From the NCBI GenBank assembly GCA_944362545.1, contig CALVTJ010000005.1, positions 1 through 64,000 of the forward strand: a stretch of 64,000 bases of DNA, read 5' to 3'. Source of the stretch: an uncultured Clostridia bacterium (GTDB taxonomy: Bacteria > Bacillota > Clostridia > Christensenellales > UBA1242). The first letter of the stretch is position 1, and each line of letters starts with the position of its first letter. Positions 24,727 to 33,604 of this stretch are shown here, piece after piece. The position numbers and the translations under genes were made by a program. The notes beneath the pieces were generated by a model. It did not search any database. It was given only the letters and a program-made list of their open reading frames with translations, and was not told where the DNA came from.

Positions 24727-27700
24727 ATGAAGACACTCAAATCAATCAAAAGCAAAATCATTATGTTTATCCTTGCGTTGATATTTCCATTGACAGCATC
24801 AGGATTGGTTTATTCTTTGAATGACCTAAATGTAGCAAAGGCGGATGACACAACATCTTCTGCTCATTATTATTCTGGCTACATGAACGAAATCTCTGTG
24901 ACAAACAACAATTTCAATTCCAGCACATCATCCTATTCTATCAGCACATCGCTCTCTGGTTGGACAGGACAGGTGACAAACAGCAACACCACCGCTGGAA
25001 TTATCAACACAGGAAACACCTTTCAAAACTATATGACAGGGACATATCATCTTTCAAAAAATCCGCTTGCAAAAGCAACGGATAGATATATCCTTATGAT
25101 AAATTCCAAGACCACAGATTCCAATTCCACAACATCCAACGATGCTTATAAGACAGCAAGACAGGGCTATAAGTCATCGACAATTTCTTTGGATGCAAAC
25201 TCTTTTTATTCCTTCCAAGTGGCATTTAAAAACGACACAAATTACAATCCAATCACCACTTACACCCATTTATCAGACTTGGATGAAGAAGTGACACTTT
25301 CACAGGATACATTTGACAATGTCGCATTTAATGAAGATGGCACAGTCGCCTATCTTCCATTCTCATACAACTCTCGCACTTATTATCTTGAAAAAAGATT
25401 GGAAGAGCATGAAACACTTTCCGGAAGCATTGAAAACATCACACCTTTCTATGAAGATGAAGCATTTCTCGGTTTTATGAAGGATAACACTCCTGTTTAT
25501 GTTTCTGTAGATGACATCACAAGACAAGAAGTTGAAGTTAATGAAGAAACAGAAACACATATCAATGTAAACAACGGAGCAATCCTCTACACCTGCCCAA
25601 ACATCACCTACAATTCATCCAGCAACAACTACACCGTTCCAACAAGCACACCATATTACACCACCAACACAGAATACACATCACTCAATGACTATGTTTA
25701 TGGTTCTATCTACCTTTCAGGTCTAACAGATGAAAATGGCGATCCTGTCAAAGCAGAATATGTTCAAGTGACCTCAAAAGAATGGGTGACCTTCTACTTC
25801 TTTGTTGCAACAGGGAACGAAGACCAATCAGTATCACTTGACCTGTGGCTCGGCACAAATGTTCCAGGGCATGAGAGCAGTGGCGTGGCATTCTTTGATG
25901 ATGTTCATGTTTATAAATATAGCGAAAACACCTTCTGGAACACATATAAATCCTATTTTGGCAGATCTTACACCCAAGAAATAACAAACAATGATGTGAC
26001 CACCGTTCAAGAATTTGATTGCGTAAGTTTGGTTGATTTGCGCACAAAGGATGTTTTGGAAATCCCTGACAGCAACTTTGACTTTGAAGAAGGAACATTC
26101 AACGATAACTTGTCATCTCTTAAAAATTGGACAAAAGTTGGTGCTGGCAATGCACAGGTGTTCAACACAAGAAGCCCAGAATATTTCAAGAGCGTGACTG
26201 GTTATGACTTTGTTGGTTCTTCACTTTCCGCAAGTGTGGAAATTGATGGCGAAACAATTGATGTCACTCCAAACAATTATCTTCTTGGACTTTGGGCAAA
26301 AGATAACTATGTTAGCGTAAAATCTCAAAACATTGACATTACAGCAAATGAAATTTACAAAATCAAAGCTTATTATAAAATTTCATCTCTTGAAAGCGGA
26401 AATGTTTACTTGCTTGTAGAAGAAAACGACAGCGTAGTAAAAAACAAATATGGATTGAACCTAGATGAAAACAACACTCAATACACTCTCACCGCTCAAA
26501 CAGCAAGCAGTGCAGTGACAGCAAATGGTGACAGTGAATATAACAACGAATATGGTGTAATTGAATTTTATGTCAAAGGTGGAGCACTTTATGATTCTTC
26601 CATAAACTTTTCACTTTCACTTGGAACGAACGAAGAAAATGCCACAGGTTGTGTTGTGTTTGATGACATTACCATTGAAAAGGCAACATCGGAAGAATAT
26701 GATAATGCTTCAAACAAAGTTCAACTCAATTCCACAAGCGGAACACTCACCGTGCCAAACGGCAACTTCAATCTTGTGACAATTGAAGATGAAAACTATC
26801 CACTCACCGCACAAAATTGGACAGTGACAAATGGCGATGGACTTTTGTTTAATGGCGTTATCAACACACAACAAGACAGATTTGAAGGTTATGAACAAAG
26901 ATATGAACAGTTGAAATCTGAGGGCGTGGATGACATCGACAACCCATTCTATTGGGCAAGTGCAATGCCAAATCCAAACAGCAGTTCAAATTCCACAACA
27001 GACAATGTGATGATGCTGGCAAATATTCATTCAACATGGCAGAGTTTGAAATCGGACAACATCTCACTTGAGGCTGATTCAACTTACAGACTGACTTTCA
27101 AATATAAAACCCTGGCAAACGAGAAGTTCAAAGTTTCACTCTTTGGAGAAGAAGGTTTCAAACTTTTCGAATCAGATTACATCACTTCAAATGGCACTTG
27201 GAAAGATTATGACATATATCTCAAATCATTCGCCGGTGCAAACAATGTCTATGTTGTCATTGACTTTGGAACAACAACAGAGTCGGAATATGGTTATCTT
27301 TATCTTGACAACTTCAACCTTTTGACAATTGAAAGCACAGAATATGATGACAAGGCAAACACTGCAAGTGACATAACCGACATTTATGGTGTAGTTGATA
27401 TGACAGATTTCTATCTAAACATTCCAACCAACACCCAACAAAACAACTCTGACTATCTTACTACCCCAGCTTACACAGGTAGCATCTCATCCAACCCAAA
27501 CAATATGGATTCAAGTGCTCTCACGGGTGGACTTGTCACAAGCGACAAGTGGTCAGAAGACAACTATTACTATATCCAAACCGACAGCGAAGAACCTGAA
27601 AATGTCTTCTTCATTCAAACTCAAGGCATTGGCACCTATACCCTTGAATCAAACTTCAACATTGATTTGACTGCCGACAGTTATTATGTATTGTCATTCA

Positions 27701-28674
27701 AACTCAAAACAAATTTTATTATGAATGAAAATGACAAAGACAAAGAACCTTTTGGTGTGACATTTGGACTTACAGGTTTTGACTATATGACTGAACTTGT
27801 TTCTGGTGAAGATTATCAAACCTACACAATGTATTTCCATCCAACCGAAGATGCTTCTGCAAAACTACACATTGCACTTATCAGCAGCACCCAAACACAA
27901 GGTGGGTCGATGGCAATTTATGATTTAGCGTTTGAAACAACTGATGAAAACACCTATAACAGAGCAAGCGACACAGTCAATGCAAGCGGATACGACATCA
28001 ATGAAGACAGGGTTTACATCTCAAGTGCAGAAAACGCAGAAGATGAAAACCCAGATGAAAACCCAGATGGCAGTGAAAGTGAAGACACAAACAATAATAA
28101 CAGCAATTTCACATGGCTTTTGGCAATTTCTACTATCATCACCGCTCTTGCAATCATCATTGCGATTGTTGGAACAGTTTTGAGAAAGGTTAAAATCAAA
28201 AAGATTGAAAGAAAGAGAACAGAATCTTATGACAGAAAGACCAGCCTTAATGTTGATGTAATCAAAGCAAAGGCAGAAAAACAAAGAGATGCCGAACTTG
28301 AAGAAGTTAAGGCTAACATCACAAGATTCCAGACCGAACTTGACAACCTTGAAAAACTTCACAAACAAAAAGTTTTGAACTTGCGTGAAAAGGACAAAGG
28401 CAAAGTTTCAAAGGAAACAGACAGAGAATTTAAACTCTTTGCTCAAAAACGAACGGTCATTGTTGAAAAGATTGATTCTCTCAACAAACAAATAGAACAA
28501 ATCAAGTCGCCTGAATATTTGCTCTCACTTCAAAGAAAGGTTTATGCTCAAGAAGAAATGAAACAAAAAGAACTTGCTAAAGTTTCCAAAAAACTCAACA
28601 AAAAACAGTCAAGCGAAGAAACAAAAAATTCTTCAAAAGAGACCAAAACCGAAAACAAAAAGAGTAAAAAATAG
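24727..28674 (+). CDS. Large surface protein with four repeated beta modules, transmembrane helix and cytoplasmic coiled coil
   Basis: The 1315-residue protein has an N-terminal signal peptide (cleavage probably near residue 38 after VAKA). A long Ser/Thr/Asn-rich extracellular part follows. At least four modules end in the same pattern, a hydrophobic strand with Asp followed by a Tyr-rich stretch: SGVAFFDDVHVY near 390, GCVVFDDITIE near 645, YLYLDNFNLLTIE near 865 and GSMAIYDLAFE near 1065. They look like carbohydrate-binding beta-sandwich domains. After an acidic linker there is one transmembrane helix (about 1127-1155). A cytoplasmic tail of about 160 residues, rich in Lys/Glu and coiled-coil forming, ends in KKSKK. 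An enzyme domain was not found. The role may be polysaccharide binding or an envelope link. Confidence 0.8.
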   Translation: MKTLKSIKSKIIMFILALIFPLTASGLVYSLNDLNVAKADDTTSSAHYYSGYMNEISVTNNNFNSSTSSYSISTSLSGWTGQVTNSNTTAGIINTGNTFQNYMTGTYHLSKNPLAKATDRYILMINSKTTDSNSTTSNDAYKTARQGYKSSTISLDANSFYSFQVAFKNDTNYNPITTYTHLSDLDEEVTLSQDTFDNVAFNEDGTVAYLPFSYNSRTYYLEKRLEEHETLSGSIENITPFYEDEAFLGFMKDNTPVYVSVDDITRQEVEVNEETETHINVNNGAILYTCPNITYNSSSNNYTVPTSTPYYTTNTEYTSLNDYVYGSIYLSGLTDENGDPVKAEYVQVTSKEWVTFYFFVATGNEDQSVSLDLWLGTNVPGHESSGVAFFDDVHVYKYSENTFWNTYKSYFGRSYTQEITNNDVTTVQEFDCVSLVDLRTKDVLEIPDSNFDFEEGTFNDNLSSLKNWTKVGAGNAQVFNTRSPEYFKSVTGYDFVGSSLSASVEIDGETIDVTPNNYLLGLWAKDNYVSVKSQNIDITANEIYKIKAYYKISSLESGNVYLLVEENDSVVKNKYGLNLDENNTQYTLTAQTASSAVTANGDSEYNNEYGVIEFYVKGGALYDSSINFSLSLGTNEENATGCVVFDDITIEKATSEEYDNASNKVQLNSTSGTLTVPNGNFNLVTIEDENYPLTAQNWTVTNGDGLLFNGVINTQQDRFEGYEQRYEQLKSEGVDDIDNPFYWASAMPNPNSSSNSTTDNVMMLANIHSTWQSLKSDNISLEADSTYRLTFKYKTLANEKFKVSLFGEEGFKLFESDYITSNGTWKDYDIYLKSFAGANNVYVVIDFGTTTESEYGYLYLDNFNLLTIESTEYDDKANTASDITDIYGVVDMTDFYLNIPTNTQQNNSDYLTTPAYTGSISSNPNNMDSSALTGGLVTSDKWSEDNYYYIQTDSEEPENVFFIQTQGIGTYTLESNFNIDLTADSYYVLSFKLKTNFIMNENDKDKEPFGVTFGLTGFDYMTELVSGEDYQTYTMYFHPTEDASAKLHIALISSTQTQGGSMAIYDLAFETTDENTYNRASDTVNASGYDINEDRVYISSAENAEDENPDENPDGSESEDTNNNNSNFTWLLAISTIITALAIIIAIVGTVLRKVKIKKIERKRTESYDRKTSLNVDVIKAKAEKQRDAELEEVKANITRFQTELDNLEKLHKQKVLNLREKDKGKVSKETDREFKLFAQKRTVIVEKIDSLNKQIEQIKSPEYLLSLQRKVYAQEEMKQKELAKVSKKLNKKQSSEETKNSSKETKTENKKSKK

Positions 28675-28681
28675 GTAAAAG

Positions 28682-28714
28682 AAAAAGATAGTGATTCAAT
28701 TTCACTATCTTTTT
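28682..28714 (+). terminator. Terminator of the large surface protein gene
   Basis: A 13-bp stem AAAAAGATAGTGA/TCACTATCTTTTT (28682-28694 with 28702-28714) with a 7-base loop and further T residues lies eight bases after the stop. Confidence 0.85.
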
Positions 28715-28793
28715 TTCATATTCATTAGACATGCTGTTTTTGTTTGTATCCCCCACTTTATGCTGTCATTACACAAAAAGAAAAGGATGATTT

Positions 28794-29297
28794 TTAGAAA
28801 TCATCCTCATCATCATTATCATCATCCCTATCATCATTGTCATCATCATCTGAGTCATCTTCATCCTCATCATCATCCAAATCATCAAGGTCATCATCAA
28901 GTCCATCCAAATCATCATCAATGCTGTCATCAAAACCAATGCCTGTGTCAATGTCATTGTCAAGGATGTCATCATCCATATCACGAACAGAATCAATGTC
29001 ATCGTTTTCATCATCCGCATAAGTGGTTTCATCTTCATCACGATTTGCATAATCTTCCCAATCGTTTGAATCATCAACACCCTCTGCCTGATGTTCTTTC
29101 AAACAGGTTGCACACATAATTTCATCTGGTTGGATGTAATTTGTCTTGCAGATTGGACAAAGTTCCAAGTCCAAATCGCCAATAAAGTCATCTTTCTTGG
29201 CTGAGAGTTCGGCTTTGCACACACTGCAAAGTTTGTCTTTTTTTTCAATATAATTAAGTTCGCAACGCGGACATCTTATATAAACGGGTTTTTTCAT
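28794..29297 (-). CDS. Double zinc-ribbon protein with long polyacidic tail
   Basis: The 167-residue protein starts MKKPVYIRCPRCELNYIE. It contains two zinc ribbons with identical spacing: Cys9, 12, 24, 27 and Cys47, 50, 62, 65 (CxxC, 11 residues, CxxC). From about residue 71 the tail is more than half Asp/Glu, almost all Asp, encoded by a GAT-rich tract. The ATG at 29297 follows GGAGATAGT. The function is not known. Zinc ribbons with an acidic tail suggest contact with nucleic-acid-binding proteins or DNA mimicry. It is the gene after tsaB but has a 60-base gap, so co-transcription is uncertain. Confidence 0.8.
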   Translation of the reverse strand: MKKPVYIRCPRCELNYIEKKDKLCSVCKAELSAKKDDFIGDLDLELCPICKTNYIQPDEIMCATCLKEHQAEGVDDSNDWEDYANRDEDETTYADDENDDIDSVRDMDDDILDNDIDTGIGFDDSIDDDLDGLDDDLDDLDDDEDEDDSDDDDNDDRDDDNDDEDDF

Positions 29298-29357
29298 ACT
29301 ATCTCCTTCCTTTTTCGGTATGTATTCTACATACATTGAAAATGTTTGTCAACTGTT

Positions 29358-30008
29358 TTAATCAATCTTTTTCTGCTTTTTCAACAAATTGTCTTCAGCC
29401 TGTGAAAGTCGCAAATAAACCGGCTCCAACTGTTCGACCGTGACAAACTTTTTTGTCTTTTCCTGTTTTTCTGCAAATTCAAGCACATCTTGGCAGGAAA
29501 TTTCAATCTCAACAGGTTTATATCCCTTCAAATCATCTTTGAGAGCAAAGATAGGCTCTTTTATCTTCAAAAACTGCTCTTTGTCTATCATCTTCTCATC
29601 TTTCAATTTTATTCCTGTTTTATCAAAATATGCCACGAAAAACAAATCTGACAGTGCATTTAATGCACAGACAAAATTTTCGTTGCAAAGATGTTTTTTC
29701 GCCACAATAAATGCCATAAGTTCCAAAGATGAAAGACTGACAAATTTGAGTTTCTCATTGACACATCCAAGTGCCTTTGCAATCGCCGTTCCAATGCGCA
29801 GTCCTGTAAAAGAACCCGGTCCTGTCACAACAGCCACTGTCTTGACATCAAGCACATCTACATCCGCTTCTTGACACATCTCATCAATGGTTTTAAGCAC
29901 AACCTCTGAATGCTTGCTCTTGTCTTCAATATCTCTCAAAACAACCTTTCCCTCTTTGGTTTTAAGCGCCAAATTTGCCGTTGAAAACGCTGTGTTAATT
30001 GCCAGCAT
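29358..30008 (-). CDS. tsaB: tRNA threonylcarbamoyladenosine biosynthesis protein TsaB
   Basis: The 216-residue ASKHA-fold protein begins LAINTAFSTANLAL and has HSEVVLKTIDEM and the family hallmark VVTGPGSFTGLRIGTAIAKAL. TsaB is the scaffold partner of TsaD in making t6A at position 37 of ANN-decoding tRNAs. The ATG at 30008 has a perfect AAGGAGGGAAATC site placed inside the end of tsaE, and the two genes overlap by 14 bases. The usual neighbours rimI and tsaD are absent from this window. Confidence 0.93.
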   Translation of the reverse strand: MLAINTAFSTANLALKTKEGKVVLRDIEDKSKHSEVVLKTIDEMCQEADVDVLDVKTVAVVTGPGSFTGLRIGTAIAKALGCVNEKLKFVSLSSLELMAFIVAKKHLCNENFVCALNALSDLFFVAYFDKTGIKLKDEKMIDKEQFLKIKEPIFALKDDLKGYKPVEIEISCQDVLEFAEKQEKTKKFVTVEQLEPVYLRLSQAEDNLLKKQKKID

Positions 30009-30438
30009 GATTTCCCTCCTTAATTGTCATAGTTCGCCTATTTTCCCCCTTCTTTTCGATGTCAATCTCAAAATCAACATCGCGGATGAGACCTTCCACA
30101 TTTTCCGGCCATTCGACAAAGCAGACCCCATCAAGGCGCTGTTTGTCAAAATATTCTTCAAATCCGACATTCATTGCCTCTTCTGCCGATGACAAACGAT
30201 ACATATCAAAATGATAGATTGGGAATTTTGCATTGTAGGTGTTTAGCAGTGTAAAAGTTGGGCTTGTCACCAAATCTTTGCACCCCAGCGACAAAACAAC
30301 ACTTTTGACAAATGTTGTCTTTCCACTGCCTAAGTCACCTTTCAAAAGCACCACCATTGGCGGTTTTAAAATGTTAGCAAAGGCAGAAGCGAGTTCTTCT
30401 GTCTGTTTTAAACTTGTAATTTCAGTTTTTATTTTCAT
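29995..30438 (-). CDS. tsaE: tRNA threonylcarbamoyladenosine biosynthesis ATPase TsaE
   Basis: The 147-residue P-loop ATPase has GDLGSGKTT (34-42), SPTFTLLNTY and FVEWPENVEGL, all standard for TsaE. It powers the turnover of the TsaB-TsaD complex in t6A synthesis. The start overlaps the end of the PAP2 gene by 17 bases and the end overlaps tsaB, so the three genes form one translational unit. Its ribosome binding site is GAAGGTGAAAG. Confidence 0.94.
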   Translation of the reverse strand: MKIKTEITSLKQTEELASAFANILKPPMVVLLKGDLGSGKTTFVKSVVLSLGCKDLVTSPTFTLLNTYNAKFPIYHFDMYRLSSAEEAMNVGFEEYFDKQRLDGVCFVEWPENVEGLIRDVDFEIDIEKKGENRRTMTIKEGNHAGN

Positions 30439-30985
30439 TTTCTTTCACCTTCTTTTTCTTTGAAGCAAAGTGCATAAGCAAAAGCCCCAAACTGCAAATC
30501 ACAGCGGATATAATAGCACCTGCCAGCACATCTGTCAAGAAATGTTTTCCCAAATACATCCTTGACAGTGCCACCAACACAACATAAACACTGCAAGACA
30601 GCACAATTCCCACTCTCATACCGCGCGATTTGAAATATTGAAACAAAAAATAACCCAAAAAGATGGCAATGGCAGTTGCACACGCGACATGACCGCTTGG
30701 AAAACTGAAATCAGTGACTGTGTCTCCGATGTTGGCGATAGCATCTGTCACATTGAAAGGTCTGACTCTCTGCACAGTCTCTTTCAAAATGCTGACCGTA
30801 AGATACACAAACCCATATGACAGCAAATACCAAAAACAGAGTTTTGGCTTTTTAACCAAAAACAGCAGACAAAGAGCCACCACCCCAAGTGTGCTTCCAA
30901 GTGCGGAAATGATTTGAAAAGAGACATCAAAAAATTGACATCTTCCCGACTGCAAAAATTCAATTATCTCAATTTCAAAGTTCAT
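30422..30985 (-). CDS. PAP2-family membrane phosphatase
   Basis: The 187-residue membrane protein has the three PAP2 motifs in order: KETVQRVRPF (K-x6-RP), FPSGH, and SRMYLGKHFLTD (SR-x5-H-x3-D). It has about five transmembrane helices. Relatives dephosphorylate undecaprenyl diphosphate or phosphatidate/phosphatidylglycerophosphate at the outer face of the membrane. Undecaprenyl-diphosphate recycling is a good guess but is not proven by the sequence. It is the first gene of a three-gene operon with tsaE and tsaB. The start ATG has no ribosome binding site. A TAGAAT box lies six bases upstream, predicting a leaderless message. Confidence 0.88.
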   Translation of the reverse strand: MNFEIEIIEFLQSGRCQFFDVSFQIISALGSTLGVVALCLLFLVKKPKLCFWYLLSYGFVYLTVSILKETVQRVRPFNVTDAIANIGDTVTDFSFPSGHVACATAIAIFLGYFLFQYFKSRGMRVGIVLSCSVYVVLVALSRMYLGKHFLTDVLAGAIISAVICSLGLLLMHFASKKKKVKENENKN

Positions 30986-30991
30986 GTATAT

Positions 30992-31020
30992 ATTCTAGCA
31001 AAATGTGACAAAAAACACAA
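30992..31020 (-). promoter_or_regulatory. Leaderless promoter of the PAP2-tsaE-tsaB operon
   Basis: Minus strand: TTGTGT (31020-31015), a 17-bp spacer and TAGAAT (30997-30992), then six bases (ATATAC) and the ATG at 30985. There is no ribosome binding site. Confidence 0.6.
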
Positions 31021-31114
31021 ACAAAACGGCAACAACACAAAAATATGTAAGAAAGTTTAATCTATTGTCAGCAAAAGAAAAATGCACACAAAAAATTCAC
31101 AGACTTTAAACTTA

Positions 31115-31150
31115 AACAAAAAAATAGCGGAAAGATAATTTTTTCCACTA
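31115..31150 (-). terminator. Terminator of the RNase J / methyltransferase operon
   Basis: The 9-bp stem TAGTGGAAA/TTTCCGCTA on the minus strand (31150-31142 with 31133-31125, one G-U pair) has an 8-base loop and is followed by TTTTTTTG. It lies about 40 bases after the methyltransferase stop. Confidence 0.7.
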
Positions 31151-31191
31151 ATTTTGTATTAACCTGAAAAATGATTGCCCAACAATTGCCT

Positions 31192-31785
31192 TTAACTCTT
31201 TTTTATGCAGACACTGACACCATCTTCAAAGTCGAAAATTTGAGTTTGAAAATCTTTGTCTTCTTTGATTTCCTGCAAGAACTTACGCAAATTTGTCACA
31301 ATAGTGCGATGTTTGTGCTTGACAGTTCCATCTTGCTCCACATAACCATGAAACATGATATCATCCGCCATCAAAACTCCGCCCACATTCAAAAGCACTT
31401 TCAAAATTGGAAGGTATTTGAGATATTGTCCCTTTGCTCCATCCAAAAAAATGAAATCAAATTTTTGTTTCTCTGCCTGCAATTTTTCAAGCGCATCAAA
31501 TGCATCCATATTCCAGACCGAAAAACGCCCAGAAAAGCCCATGTTTTTCAAATTTTCTGTGGCACAAATTGCCAGATTTTTGTCTTTCTCAACAGTGACA
31601 ACATTGCAAGTTGGACAATTCTGCAAAATTTCCGAACACGAATAACCAATATATGTGCCAATTTCCAGCACTTGTTTTGGCTTGTGCATATCCAAAATTT
31701 TCAGCATAAGTTCCAGCGTTTTTGGCCGAATGACAGGATTGTATCCATCTTTCTTAAAGCCTAAAAGTTTTGTTTTATCTATCAT
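31192..31785 (-). CDS. SAM-dependent O-methyltransferase, TrmR/caffeoyl-CoA OMT type
   Basis: The 197-residue protein has the class I methyltransferase fold: VLEIGTYIGYSC (SAM loop), VVTVEKDKN (acidic residue after strand 2), DFIFLDGAKGQYLKYL and GGVLMADDIMFHG. In Bacillota, close relatives include TrmR, which methylates 5-hydroxyuridine at tRNA position 34, and various catechol-type enzymes. The tRNA role is plausible but not certain. It starts 17 bases after the RNase J stop, so the two genes form an operon of RNA-related functions. The ribosome binding site (AAGAG) is weak. Confidence 0.82.
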   Translation of the reverse strand: MIDKTKLLGFKKDGYNPVIRPKTLELMLKILDMHKPKQVLEIGTYIGYSCSEILQNCPTCNVVTVEKDKNLAICATENLKNMGFSGRFSVWNMDAFDALEKLQAEKQKFDFIFLDGAKGQYLKYLPILKVLLNVGGVLMADDIMFHGYVEQDGTVKHKHRTIVTNLRKFLQEIKEDKDFQTQIFDFEDGVSVCIKKS

Positions 31786-31802
31786 GATAAGCACTCTTTT
31801 TA

Positions 31803-33461
31803 TTAGTCAAGCAAAACAATTGTCAAAATCATTGGTCTGCGTTTTGTGCGCTTGAAAATGAAATTTGAAACATTTCTTCTTATAGTGTTTCTTATAACTG
31901 TTGGATCGCATCCACGCAAATCCTGTTCTTTCAAAGATGCAATAATCATGCTCTTTGTATCCTGCACAAATGCTTCGGCTTCATCTTGATAAACCACTCC
32001 GCGAGTGATAATAAATGGATCTCCAACCACTTCACCAGAAACATTGTTGATGGTCATAACAACAACGCAAATACCATCTTCGGAAAGTTGTTTTCTGTCA
32101 CGAAGCACATTGCTGTCCATATCACCAATTCCATAACCATCAATAAGGCGTTGACCTGCTGTAGTGTAGCCCACCTTTTTGATGGAGTTTGGAGTCAATT
32201 CAACTTGCATCCCAAGTGATGGAAGAATGATGTTTCTTTCTTCCATGCCAAGTTGCATAGCAATTTGCTTGTGCATTTTCAAATGTCTAAATTCACCATG
32301 AATAGGCATGAAAAACTTTGGTTTTACAAGTGCGTGAATGGTCTTGATTTCTTCTTGACAAGCGTGTCCCGATGCGTGCACCTGTTCGAGTTCATCATAG
32401 ATGACATCTGCACCCTTTTGGAAGAGTGAGTTGATAACATTGTACACGCTCTTTTCGTTTCCCGGAATTGGCGAAGATGAAAAGACAATCAAATCGTTTG
32501 GTCCAATCTTGATTTGTTTAAAATCGCCCGCTGCCATTCTTGTAAGAGCAGAGAGTGGTTCACCCTGACTGCCGGTTGTGACAATCAAGAGTTCTTTGTC
32601 AGCATATTTGTCAATCTTGTCGATGTCAATCAAAATGTCACGATTAAACTTTATCTCTCCGATTTTCATGCCAACATCAATGATATTAATCATGCTTCTG
32701 CCAGTAAATGCTACCTTTCTGCCATACTTTTCGGCAAGTTGTAAAATCTGTTGCAATCTGTGAATGTTTGAAGCAAAAGTAGCCACAAAAATTCTGTTGT
32801 CTGGATGTGATTTGAAGATTTCTTCCAAAGCACGCCCAACACTCTTTTCACTCATAGAATAGCCCGGTCTGCAAACATTTGTGCTTTCGCAAAGCAAGAG
32901 TGAAACTCCCTTTCTGCCAAGTTCACCAAATCTTTGGAGGTCGGTCATAACGCCATCAATAGGTTCAAAGTCAATCTTGAAGTCTCCTGTGTGAATGACA
33001 TTGCCAGCAGGTGTGGAAATGCAAAGTGCAAGTGAACCCGCAATGGAGTGTGAAACTTTGATAAATTCCACTGAAAATGCCCCAATTTTCAGCACATTGC
33101 GAGGCTTTACAGTGATGGCTTTATATTTTACCTTTGGATGCTCTTTCATCTTGTTTTCAACAAGTGCAAGTGTCAATCTTGTTCCATAAATTGGAGCGTG
33201 AATTTCTTGCAACACAAATGGCAAAGCACCAATATGGTCTTCATGCCCGTGTGTCAAGATGATAGCCTTGATTTTGTCCTTGTTGTTGATAAGATAGGTT
33301 ATGTCTGGTATAACCACATCAATTCCCGGCAAATCATCTCCAGGAAAGGTCATCCCTGCATCGACAACGATGATTTCATCGTTATATTCAAAGGCGGTCA
33401 TATTTTTTCCAATTTCACCAACACCGCCAAGGAAGGTGATTTTAAGTTTGTTGTTGTTCAT
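31803..33461 (-). CDS. rnj: Ribonuclease J
   Basis: The 552-residue metallo-beta-lactamase/beta-CASP nuclease starts MNNNKLKITFLGGVGEIGKNM and has the metal site HGHEDH (71-76). VSHSIAGSLA, HTGDFKID, the beta-CASP segments ATFASNIHRLQQ and TTGSQGEP, SGHACQEEI, and the RNase J tail FIFKRTKRRPMI follow. It is the 5'-exonuclease and endonuclease central to mRNA decay in Bacillota. The ATG at 33461 follows AAAGGAGTTAAA. The longer frame upstream has no family match. It leads a two-gene operon with a methyltransferase. Confidence 0.95.
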   Translation of the reverse strand: MNNNKLKITFLGGVGEIGKNMTAFEYNDEIIVVDAGMTFPGDDLPGIDVVIPDITYLINNKDKIKAIILTHGHEDHIGALPFVLQEIHAPIYGTRLTLALVENKMKEHPKVKYKAITVKPRNVLKIGAFSVEFIKVSHSIAGSLALCISTPAGNVIHTGDFKIDFEPIDGVMTDLQRFGELGRKGVSLLLCESTNVCRPGYSMSEKSVGRALEEIFKSHPDNRIFVATFASNIHRLQQILQLAEKYGRKVAFTGRSMINIIDVGMKIGEIKFNRDILIDIDKIDKYADKELLIVTTGSQGEPLSALTRMAAGDFKQIKIGPNDLIVFSSSPIPGNEKSVYNVINSLFQKGADVIYDELEQVHASGHACQEEIKTIHALVKPKFFMPIHGEFRHLKMHKQIAMQLGMEERNIILPSLGMQVELTPNSIKKVGYTTAGQRLIDGYGIGDMDSNVLRDRKQLSEDGICVVVMTINNVSGEVVGDPFIITRGVVYQDEAEAFVQDTKSMIIASLKEQDLRGCDPTVIRNTIRRNVSNFIFKRTKRRPMILTIVLLD

Positions 33462-33604
33462 TTTAACTCCTTTTATCTTGATAAACATAAATTTAAAACG
33501 CAAAACAACTTTTTCCAACAAGAAAACACCAGAAAACTTCTGTTGAAAACAGAGTGTTTGCAAAAATAACCTCTTTTTTAATCAAAAAAGAATAAAAACA
33601 AATT

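Noticed and set aside
28800..29000. ATC/GAT trinucleotide-rich tract as a non-coding microsatellite
   Set aside because: The codons are mixed GAT/GAC/GAA in one continuous frame and encode the acidic tail of a well-formed protein.
28691..29119. A 142-residue His-rich open frame on the plus strand
   Set aside because: It is the antisense of the polyaspartate tail of the zinc-ribbon gene (GAT codons read as ATC/CAT). It has no ribosome binding site and no independent support.
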